Source of the DNA: Metamycoplasmataceae bacterium
GTDB taxonomy: Bacteria; Bacillota_I; Bacilli_A; Mycoplasmatales; Metamycoplasmataceae
Assembly: GCA_029942215.1 (NCBI GenBank)
Contig: JAOZTM010000030.1
Coordinates: 1-5,199 of the forward strand
Length of the DNA stretch: 5,199 nt
Reading direction: 5' to 3'
This document shows positions 1-5,199 of this stretch, in pieces. The position numbers were made by a program, and so were the translations under genes. Numbering within the stretch: the first letter of the stretch is position 1; each line of letters begins with the position of its first letter. The notes beneath the pieces are model-generated. The model made no database searches and was not told the DNA's origin. It saw nothing but the letters and a program-made list of their open reading frames with translations.

Positions 1-897
1 GATTTCGGAAGATGAGCTATGCCTTGATATGAAATCAAAGCACTTAGAGCTGAAAATATTGATGTACAAATATTTGGTAAAGTGTTCTTCCCATTCGTTG
101 GTTCAGAGAACGGTTATAGGTCACATAGAAAAATGGTTATTATAGATGGAGAAAGAGTTCATACTGGTGGAATTAATATCGGTGATGAATATGCAAACCT
201 TGATAAGAACTTTGGACGTTGATTAGACTTCCAAACTATCATGACTGGTGAAGCTGTAAGATCTTATTCTTTACTATTTATAGATGATTGAAAAATTGTT
301 ACAACTAGAAGTCTGTCAATCGAAAAATATGTGATTGAAACTACTGGTGGAAAATCAAGAACAATTCTTGTTGAAGATTCACCTGAAGTTAAAGAACCTA
401 TTTTAGAAGATTCAATATTAACTTGAATTCTTAATGCTAAGAAATCAATAATTCTATCAACTCCTTATTTTGTTCCTAGTGACAAAATTATTGCTGCACT
501 TAAAGTATCTGCAATGTCAGGTGTTGATATAACAGTCTACATACCTGGTAAGCCAGATAAGAAGACTGTGTTAATAGTATCAAGGTATAGAGCAGAAGAA
601 CTATCTCCATATGGAATAAAGTTCAAAGAAACTAAAGATACGCTTATACATTCTAAATTGGGTGTATTCGATGACAAGTACGCGTATATAGGAACAGTTA
701 ATTTAGATCTTAGATCTTTATATTCACAATTCGAATTCCTTAACTTAGTTCAAGGACCAATTGTTAAAGACATAAAGGCTTTATTAATGGAATACGATAG
801 TTATTCAATTCCAGTTAACGTAGAACGTTATAAGTCGTTCTGACCGAAAAAAATCATTATTAGAATCGGAGTATTTATATTCTCTCCATTAATGTAA
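1..897 (+). CDS. cls: Cardiolipin synthase (phospholipase D family), 5'-truncated by the window edge
   Basis: This membrane-lipid enzyme condenses two phosphatidylglycerol molecules into cardiolipin. The visible 298 residues are the C-terminal part of the protein; family members are usually about 480-520 aa, so roughly 200 N-terminal residues, including the usual membrane segments, lie upstream of the window. Both catalytic HKD motifs are present: HRKMVIID beginning at residue 42 of the visible part, followed by GGINIGDEY, and HSKLGVFDD beginning at residue 217, followed by GTVNLDLRS. The segment STPYFVPS between them and the C-terminal FIFSPLM ending are also typical of the family. Six in-frame TGA codons (at 13, 25, 220, 289, 424 and 841) are read as Trp, for example GRWLDF before 240, where the family has Trp. 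The true stop is TAA at 895-897. The ptsH -10 box begins 5 bases after it, and no terminator separates them, so read-through into ptsH is possible. Confidence 0.93.
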
Positions 898-902
898 TGT
901 TG

Positions 903-908
903 TATAAT
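903..908 (+). promoter_or_regulatory. Predicted -10 box of the ptsH-ptsI promoter
   Basis: A perfect TATAAT lies just after the cls stop and 25 bases before the ptsH ATG. A start site about 7 nt downstream (near 915) would give a leader of about 19 nt containing the ribosome binding site. There is no convincing -35: the hexamer 17 bp upstream (880-885, TTCTCT) is poor, as is common in mollicutes. TG directly precedes the box, as it does at the tRNA promoter. Confidence 0.7.
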
Positions 909-920
909 ATTAATAGAAAT

Positions 921-927
921 AAAGGAG
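921..927 (+). promoter_or_regulatory. Strong Shine-Dalgarno site of ptsH
   Basis: AAAGGAG sits 6 nt before the ATG at 934 and fixes the ptsH start. It is the only near-consensus ribosome binding site in the window. That fits the high expression expected of HPr and contrasts with the other genes here, most of which have no recognisable site. Confidence 0.85.
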
Positions 928-933
928 CTCAAA

Positions 934-1197
934 ATGGCATCATTTAAAGCAAAAATTACAGATCCAGTAGGACTACACGCAAGACCAGCATCAGTTACTG
1001 TTGCTGCAGCAACAAAGTTTACATCAAACATAACTATAGAATCAGATGGAAAATCAGGAAACCTGAAATCAATCATGAACATTATGGCAATGGGAATTAA
1101 ACAAGGTGCAACAATCGAAATATCAGCTGAAGGTGATGACGCTGAGCAAGCAATTTCTTCTATTAAAGAAACAATGGAGAAAAATAACTTAATCTAA
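934..1197 (+). CDS. ptsH: HPr, phosphocarrier protein of the PTS
   Basis: HPr is the small cytosolic carrier that takes phosphate from Enzyme I on a histidine and passes it to the sugar-specific EIIA domains of the PEP:sugar phosphotransferase system. At 87 aa it has the standard length. The active-site motif GLHARPA places the phosphorylated residue at His15, with Arg17 beside it. The regulatory site NLKSIMNIMAMGI has Ser46, the residue phosphorylated by HPr kinase/phosphorylase in Gram-positive bacteria and mollicutes, so both control sites are intact. The start follows a strong Shine-Dalgarno and matches the family N-terminus. It is the first gene of a two-gene unit with ptsI, which begins 13 nt after the TAA stop. 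Identity is essentially certain; Ser46 phosphorylation in this organism is inferred from the motif. Confidence 0.98.
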   Translation: MASFKAKITDPVGLHARPASVTVAAATKFTSNITIESDGKSGNLKSIMNIMAMGIKQGATIEISAEGDDAEQAISSIKETMEKNNLI

Positions 1198-1210
1198 GTT
1201 ATTTTTATTT

Positions 1211-2917
1211 ATGAAATTAAACGGAATAGGTGCCTCATCAGGTGTTGCAATTGCTAAAGTATTTGAGTTAGAAGAAGCTCATGTTGAAATAGTAAAGTCA
1301 AAAGCGACTCCTGCTGATGAAATTAAAAAATTAGATAAAGCTATCGCTAAAACAGTTACTGACATAGAAGCAGTAAAAGCTAAAGCTATAGAAAACATTG
1401 GTCCTGAAGAAGGTGCTATTTTTGATGCGCACATTCAAGTTGCTACAGACCCAATGATGTTAGATGAAATTAAAGCTCTTATTAATGAAGAAGAAATAAA
1501 TGCAATATATGCATCATCAACAATTTCTAAAAAATACGTTGAAATGTTTGAAAACATGGACGATGAATATATGAAAGAAAGAGCTGCTGATATTAAAGAT
1601 GTTTCAAAGAGACTAATTAATAATCTTGCTGGTGTTGAAACTGGAAATATTTCTTCAATTGATGAAGAAGTCATTGTTGTTGCTAATGATCTAACTCCTT
1701 CTGATACTGCGCAACTTAATAAGAAGTTTGCTAAAGGGTTCGCAACTAATATTGGTGGAAGAACTTCTCACTCAGCAATCATGGCTAGATCACTGGAAAT
1801 ACCAGCGGTACTGGGACTTGGGACAATTTCAGAAGAAGTTAAAACAGGGGACATAATAGCTATGAATGGTGATACAGGTGAAGTTATTATTAATCCAACA
1901 GATAAAGAAATCGAAGCTTTTAAAGCTGAATCAGAAAATCTTTTAAAAGAAACTGCTGAAGCTCAGAAATTTAAAGGTAAAGAATCAAAAACAAATGATG
2001 GACACGAAGTTGAAATTGCTGCAAACATTGGATCAATTGTAGACCTAAAAGGTGTTCTAGAAAATGACGCAGAGGGTGTCGGACTGTTTAGGTCTGAATT
2101 CCTTTACATGGATGCAAAAGATTGACCAACTGAAGAAGAACAATTTACAGCTTACTCAGAAGTTATCAAAGGTATGAATAATAAAAAAGTTGTTATACGT
2201 ACTCTTGATATTGGTGGAGACAAAACTCTTGAGTACTTTGAGTTCCCGAAAGAGATGAACCCGTTTCTTGGTTATAGAGCTATAAGACTTTCTCTTGATA
2301 AACCTGAAATGTTTAGAACTCAATTGAGAGCTTTAATAAGAGCTTCTGAATTTGGTAAGCTTGCAATCATGTTCCCAATGATCGCAACTATCGATGAATT
2401 TTTAAATGCCAAGAAAATTTATACTGAAGAATTTGAAAAGCTTAAAAAAACAAATTCAAAAATTTCTGATGAAATTGAAGTTGGTATGATGGTTGAAGTT
2501 CCAGCTGCTGCAGCAATTGCAAAACAATTCGCAAAGCATTCTGACTTCTTCTCAATCGGAACAAATGATTTAATGCAATACACAATGGCTGCAGATAGAA
2601 TGTCTGAAAAGGTTTCATATCTTTATCAACCGTTGAATCCTTCAATTCTTAACTTAATAAAGATGACTATCGATGGTGCCCATTCAGAAGGTAAATGAGT
2701 TGGAATGTGTGGAGAAATGGCTGGAGACAAAAATGCTGTTCCAGTTCTACTTGGACTTGGTCTTGATGAGTTCTCTGTGTCTGCTTCTTCAGTATTAAAA
2801 GTCAGAAAACAAATTTCTGAAATCTCTTTCAAAGAAGCTCAAGCACTTTCTCTAAAGGCTATTGAAAGCTCAACTGAAGCCGAAGTTCAAGCCTTAGTTT
2901 CAAAGTTTAATAAATAA
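1211..2917 (+). CDS. ptsI: PTS Enzyme I (phosphoenolpyruvate-protein phosphotransferase)
   Basis: Enzyme I autophosphorylates from PEP and phosphorylates HPr, the first step of PTS sugar uptake; it is a cytosolic Mg-dependent dimer. With TGA as Trp at residues 305 and 496 it is one 568-aa protein, the normal family length. The N-terminal HPr-binding helical region includes [13 protein letters not shown]. The phosphohistidine domain has [13 protein letters not shown] with active His187. The C-terminal PEP-binding barrel carries Arg294 (GLFRSEF), Arg330 ([11 protein letters not shown]), metal ligands Glu429 (MMVEVPAA) and Asp453 (IGTNDLMQY), and Cys500 (GMCGEMAGD). Each matches the known E. coli residue at a constant offset of two, so the enzyme should be active. 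The ATG at 1211 gives the family N-terminus [11 protein letters not shown]. It lacks a Shine-Dalgarno: the 13-nt gap after ptsH is U-rich, so translation probably relies on coupling to ptsH or an unstructured AU-rich start. Stops are TAA TAA in close succession, with no terminator before the tRNA. Confidence 0.98.
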
Positions 2918-2930
2918 TAACAAAGTTATG

Positions 2931-2936
2931 TATAAT
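2931..2936 (+). promoter_or_regulatory. Predicted -10 box of tRNA-Gly
   Basis: A perfect TATAAT lies 14 nt after the ptsI stop and 13 nt before the mature tRNA 5' end, giving a predicted start near 2943 and a short 5' trailer to be removed by RNase P. TG directly precedes it. No -35 is recognisable. The tRNA could also be read through from ptsI, since no terminator intervenes. Confidence 0.65.
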
Positions 2937-2949
2937 TATTTTGTTAAAT

Positions 2950-3023
2950 GCAAGTGTAGTTTAATGGTAGAACTTTAGCCTTCCAAGCTAACTACGAGGG
3001 TTCGATTCCCTTCACTTGCTCCA
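2950..3023 (+). tRNA. tRNA-Gly (anticodon UCC), CCA encoded
   Basis: The full cloverleaf can be folded by eye. The acceptor stem GCAAGTG (2950-2956) pairs perfectly with CACTTGC (3013-3019). The D-arm is GTTT/GAAC (2959-2973, one G-U). The anticodon stem is TTAGC/GCTAA (2975-2991) with loop CTTCCAA, placing anticodon TCC at 2982-2984. A 4-nt variable loop follows, then a T-arm GAGGG/CCCTT with loop TTCGATT. The discriminator is U (3020), as expected for bacterial tRNA-Gly, and CCA is encoded at 3021-3023. UCC reads GGA and, with an unmodified wobble U as known in mollicutes, may read all four Gly codons; whether a GCC tRNA also exists cannot be seen here. It shares the terminator at 3042 with any read-through from ptsHI. 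Confidence 0.97.
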
Positions 3024-3041
3024 ATCATTAAATTGACCAAT

Positions 3042-3065
3042 AAAAAGACACTTTGTGTCTTTTTA
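3042..3065 (+). terminator. Intrinsic terminator after tRNA-Gly
   Basis: A perfect 10-bp stem, AAAAAGACAC (3042-3051) with GTGTCTTTTT (3055-3064), closes a 3-nt TTT loop. The 3' arm supplies the U-tract, and the A-tract of the 5' arm makes it potentially bidirectional. It ends transcription of tRNA-Gly, and of ptsHI if that reads through. Its U-tract runs straight into the promoter of the next gene. Confidence 0.88.
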
Positions 3066-3068
3066 TAT

Positions 3069-3074
3069 TAAAAT
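3069..3074 (+). promoter_or_regulatory. Predicted -10 box of the pseudouridine synthase gene (leaderless start)
   Basis: TAAAAT is followed by exactly 6 nt and then the ATG at 3081, so transcription would begin at or next to the start codon. TATATT at 3064-3069 is a possible alternative box that would start near 3076. No -35 is visible, and the preceding terminator occupies that region. No Shine-Dalgarno lies before the ATG. Confidence 0.5.
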
Positions 3075-3080
3075 ATAGAT

Positions 3081-3911
3081 ATGAAAAAATTTATTGCAAC
3101 AAATAATGACCACGGTAGGTCTTTAATAAAATTCGTTAATAAAATGTTTCCTGGTATTCCTAAATCTAGAATGGAAAGAACATTCAGACAAAAAGATATC
3201 AAGATCAATGGAAAACGTATTTCAGATAAAAAGTATAAAGTCCAAGCTGGCGACATTATCATTGTTTACGCATTAGTTTCAGAAGTGAATGCTGTAGTTG
3301 AGCCTATTAAAGCTGATATAAATTTCAACACTATTTATGAAGATGATCAAATTTTAATCGTTGATAAGAAACCTGGTGTGGCTATACATGATGAAAAGAA
3401 CTCGTTAGACAGACAAGTTCTTGCTTACTTGAAATTCGTAAAGAAAGATTCATTTACTCCTTCACACGTTGGAAGAATAGATAAGAGAACTTCTGGAATT
3501 ATGGTTTACGGAAAAACATATGAAGCTGTAAAATCTTTAAACGAAAAAGCCGATAAACAAAAAAAAGTATATGAATTCAAATCTGATCTTGCAAAAGATA
3601 TTACAACTGATTTTAAGATTACTCATGATGAAGATTATCAAAGAGAAAAGTGTGGAGCTTTCGGTAAAGAAACAAAAACGATTTTTTGAATTGAAAAAGG
3701 AAGAAAGTACGCAGAACTTGTTACTGGTAGAAAACACCAAATCAGAGCATCTCTTTCAAAATTAGGAGTACCTATTTATGGAGACAAAAAATATGGCGGT
3801 AAAACAGCTACACGTCTATTCTTACACGCTACTTATATTAAGTTCAGTGGGCTTGAAGGGGATATGAAGTATTTAAATGGTCAAGAGTTTTGGTCTAAAC
3901 CCCTTTGATAA
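3081..3911 (+). CDS. RluA-family 23S rRNA pseudouridine synthase (RluC-like) with S4 domain
   Basis: The family isomerises specific uridines to pseudouridine in 23S rRNA; this N-terminus most resembles Firmicute RluC-type proteins, but the target uridines cannot be fixed from sequence alone. It is 276 aa once TGA is read as Trp (residues 203 and 276). An S4 RNA-binding domain covers about residues 10-65 (IPKSRMERTFRQKDIKINGK, then VQAGDIIIVY). The catalytic domain begins near YEDDQILIVDKKPG. It carries GRIDKRTSGIMV with catalytic Asp134, and later TGRKHQIR and GVPIYGDKKYG, both family landmarks. The last sense codon is TGA followed by TAA, so Trp276 is C-terminal and corresponds to a stop in the standard code. 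The gene stands between a terminator and a separate promoter for the glycosyltransferase and is probably expressed alone. No Shine-Dalgarno precedes the ATG; the start matches the family N-terminus. Confidence 0.93.
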
Positions 3912-3913
3912 TT

Positions 3914-3922
3914 TGGTAAAAT
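3914..3922 (+). promoter_or_regulatory. Predicted extended -10 promoter of the glycosyltransferase gene (leaderless start)
   Basis: TGG-TAAAAT is an extended -10 (TGn plus hexamer at 3917-3922) ending exactly 6 nt before the ATG at 3929. Transcription would therefore start at or next to the A of the start codon. There is no Shine-Dalgarno at usable distance. It begins 3 bases after the stop of the pseudouridine synthase gene, with no clear terminator between the two genes. Confidence 0.55.
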
Positions 3923-3928
3923 TACATT

Positions 3929-4621
3929 ATGAAAACTTTAATAATAATTCCTATTAAAAATAGAGAAACAGAGCTTCTAGCTACTGTTGAAGAAGTTCAA
4001 AAAAATTCTAATGGAATGGACTTTTTGTTTATTGATTATGGTTCAACTGATAGAACTAAATATATTCTAGAGAACAATGAGATCAATAGAATTCAATTAC
4101 CGCTAAAAGGAACTTACGAAGATGCAGTTGGAATTGGAATTAAATTTGCGCACGACAATGGATACGACAATGTAATTCAGTTTGATGTGTTTAAAGGATT
4201 GTCATCAACCGATTTAGTTTACTTTGAAAGAAGTATGTTAAATAATAAAGTTGATTTGATTCTTGGTTCTAGATATCTTGAAAAAACAAATAATAAAATC
4301 AGGAAACGTTTTTATATAAGAGTATTAAAGGTTGCTATAAAAATAGTTTCTAAAAAAAGAGTTACTGATCCAGCGATAAACCTAAGAATGATGAATAGGA
4401 AAGTTATGAAAGTGATTATCGAAAATGAAGAATGGTCATTAACTCCAGCTTCTATCTCACACTTATTAAGAGCAGGCTTCAATTTTATGGAATTACAAAT
4501 TACTGAGCCTAATAAAGAACTAAGAAAAAAATCAATAAACAAGTTTAAATTGTTAAAATATGTTTGATTTCAATTGTTGACAATATTATTTGTGCAACCA
4601 TTCAGAAAGAAGGTTAAATAA
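3929..4621 (+). CDS. Family 2 glycosyltransferase, dolichol/polyprenol-phosphate type, with altered active-site motifs
   Basis: This is a GT-A fold protein of the GT2 group that usually transfers a sugar from a nucleotide sugar to a polyprenyl phosphate at the cytosolic membrane face. It is 230 aa, with TGA as Trp213 and stop TAA at 4619-4621. Landmarks in order are IIIPIKNRE (residues 5-13), LFIDYGSTDRT (33-43, family VDDGSTDxT), VIQFDVFKG around Asp86 (family has a DxD here), LILGSRY, and TDPAINLRMMNRKVM, which matches the DP-SGFR-type motif of DPM1-like enzymes. Two normally acidic positions are replaced: Tyr37 and Phe88. The C-terminal WFQLLTILFVQPFRKK segment is hydrophobic then basic and may contact the membrane. 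It overlaps by one base the DUF2304-like gene, implying tight co-translation. The fold is clear. The donor sugar and acceptor are unknown, and the substitutions leave activity uncertain. Confidence 0.85.
4607..4613 (+). promoter_or_regulatory. Probable Shine-Dalgarno of the DUF2304-like gene, inside the glycosyltransferase end
   Basis: AAGAAGG lies 7 nt before the ATG at 4621, within the last codons of the glycosyltransferase. The stop and start share one base (TAATG at 4619-4623). A purine-rich site plus this overlap suggests both direct initiation and termination-reinitiation coupling, which would keep the two proteins near equal amounts. Confidence 0.55.
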
Positions 4622-5136
4622 TGAAACATCCATGAGTTAGTGAAACGATGGGGGAGTGAATCAATATTGGTTTGCCAATATTCCTTTTAGTTATTTCGAT
4701 TTCTTCTTTCGTATGATTCTCAATAGAAGTTAAAAGAAAGAAAATCATGTTCAGACAAATGGCAACATGATTAACTCTTAATATAATCTTTACATTACTT
4801 GTTATTTACGTATTGATAATTGCTTTATTACATATTTACTACGTAACTAATGCTGGAAACATATTCAATATGTTTACGCATTACGTATTCGGAATAGATC
4901 TTGATGGTGGGAAGCAATGAGTTATCCTTCTGATACTTGGGTTCATCTCATACATACTTCTTAAGTCATTACAAAATTCACTTAAGATTGCAAGACTTGA
5001 TAAAAGAGTTGACGAATTGAATAAAGAAGTTGCAATTCTATCTGGGAAAGTTAATAACTCAATTAACTTTGATAAAAAAGTTGCTAAGGCTCCAAAAGTA
5101 ACAAAAACTAAAAAGAAAATTAAGACTAAAAAATAG
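4621..5136 (+). CDS. DUF2304-like small membrane protein, probable partner of the glycosyltransferase
   Basis: Read with TGA as Trp (residues 5, 13, 32, 50 and 100), this is an intact 171-aa protein; under the standard code it would vanish into fragments. Three hydrophobic segments are visible at about residues 15-35, 48-73 and 99-116. Basic KRKK at 38-41 and the basic C-terminus suggest an outside N-terminus and a cytosolic C-terminus. After the third segment comes a predicted coiled coil (about 113-148, including IARLDKRVDELNKEVAIL). A Lys-rich tail follows (about 152-171, about half Lys). This order matches DUF2304 proteins, which are usually only about 110-125 aa and commonly sit beside GT2 enzymes. 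Streptococcal GacJ, which binds and stimulates GacI, is the best-studied case I recall. The family call rests on layout and motif resemblance, not a search. A role in anchoring or activating the upstream enzyme is inferred. Confidence 0.75.
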
Positions 5137-5158
5137 TTCAAAACAATCAAAATAGATG

Positions 5159-5179
5159 AAAATACCTTAGGGTATTTTT
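5159..5179 (+). terminator. Intrinsic terminator of the glycosyltransferase/DUF2304-like unit
   Basis: An 8-bp stem, AAAATACC (5159-5166) with GGTATTTT (5171-5178), closes a TTAG loop. The 3' arm forms the U-tract. It begins 22 nt after the TAG stop and ends one base before the next -10 box. Confidence 0.85.
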
Positions 5180-5180
5180 A

Positions 5181-5186
5181 TATAAT
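5181..5186 (+). promoter_or_regulatory. Predicted -10 box of the next gene (leaderless start)
   Basis: A perfect TATAAT directly follows the terminator U-tract and is followed by exactly 6 nt before ATG at 5193. There is no Shine-Dalgarno and no visible -35, which would have to lie within the terminator hairpin. The spacing is the same as for the two upstream leaderless-type starts. Confidence 0.6.
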
Positions 5187-5192
5187 TATTTA

Positions 5193-5199
5193 ATGGATG
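5193..5199 (+). CDS. First bases of a further gene, product unknown
   Basis: An ATG lies 6 nt after the TATAAT and the window ends 7 bases into the frame, so no product can be proposed. A second ATG at 5197 in another frame is an alternative start. The call rests only on the terminator-promoter-ATG arrangement, which repeats that upstream of the pseudouridine synthase. Confidence 0.35.

Noticed and set aside
880..885. TTCTCT as the -35 of the ptsH promoter
   Set aside because: It is at the right distance (17 bp) but matches the TTGACA consensus poorly and lies in the cls coding end; -35 elements are often absent in mollicutes.
1200..1205. TATTTT as an internal promoter for ptsI
   Set aside because: Weak match in a T-run, 5 rather than 6 nt from the ATG, and the tight ptsH-ptsI spacing argues for an operon. 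Kept only as a minor alternative in the ptsI finding.
2123..2698. ptsI appearing broken into three pieces by stops at 2123 and 2696
   Set aside because: Both are TGA at Trp positions in an otherwise continuous frame with all catalytic residues present. With UGA as Trp the gene is intact, so it is not a pseudogene or frameshift.
3571..3765. Small + strand ORF of 64 codons in another frame of the pseudouridine synthase
   Set aside because: It overlaps the conserved catalytic domain, whose own frame continues through TGA 3687 to TAA 3909; its translation is Lys/Leu-rich with no family resemblance.
3856..3905. Inverted repeat AAGGGG (3856-3861) / CCCCTT (3900-3905) at the end of the pseudouridine synthase
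   Set aside because: Only 6 bp with a loop of nearly 40 nt, no U-tract, and within coding sequence; not a credible terminator.
828..5150. Minus-strand ORFs at 828-1082, 1435-1674, 2442-2645, 2626-2832, 3068-3262, 3537-3740, 4312-4542 and 4881-5150
   Set aside because: All lie antisense to well-supported + strand genes, resemble no family I know, and have no visible ribosome binding site or promoter; they look like shadows of the coding strand.

Overview
The window comes from a wall-less mollicute (Mycoplasma/Spiroplasma/Mesoplasma type) that reads UGA as tryptophan. Five of the six substantial genes contain in-frame TGA at positions that need Trp: I count 16 TGA against 2 TGG Trp codons. With the standard code the cardiolipin synthase, ptsI, pseudouridine synthase, glycosyltransferase and last membrane protein would all look broken; with code 4 each reads through intact. 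The DNA is AT-rich, AGA is the main Arg codon, intergenic gaps are very short, and everything recognisable is on the + strand. I cannot name the species.

Layout: (1) 1-897, the 3' part of a cardiolipin synthase (two HKD motifs). (2) 903-2917, a promoter and Shine-Dalgarno site followed by ptsH (HPr) and ptsI (Enzyme I), the two general phosphocarriers of the PEP:sugar phosphotransferase system. (3) 2931-3064, a -10 box, tRNA-Gly(UCC) with encoded CCA, and a strong intrinsic terminator. (4) 3081-3911, an RluA-family (RluC-like) pseudouridine synthase with an S4 domain. (5) 3929-5136, a family 2 glycosyltransferase overlapping by one base a small three-pass membrane protein that resembles DUF2304. 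(6) 5159-5199, a terminator, a -10 box and the first bases of a further gene.

ptsH and ptsI start the phosphate relay from PEP to sugar-specific permeases. The glycosyltransferase/DUF2304-like pair resembles two-gene units that make polyprenyl-phosphate-linked sugars at the membrane (for example GacI/GacJ of streptococci), which is notable in a cell without a wall. Cardiolipin synthase is also a membrane-lipid enzyme but has no visible transcriptional link to that pair.

The most interesting signals are a recurring start architecture (a -10-like hexamer, exactly 6 nt, then ATG, with no Shine-Dalgarno) at three apparent transcription-unit starts, suggesting leaderless mRNAs; terminators fused to the next promoter; and altered active-site motifs in the glycosyltransferase. 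No CRISPR array, insertion sequence or phage gene was seen, and there is no gene-free stretch over 300 bases.
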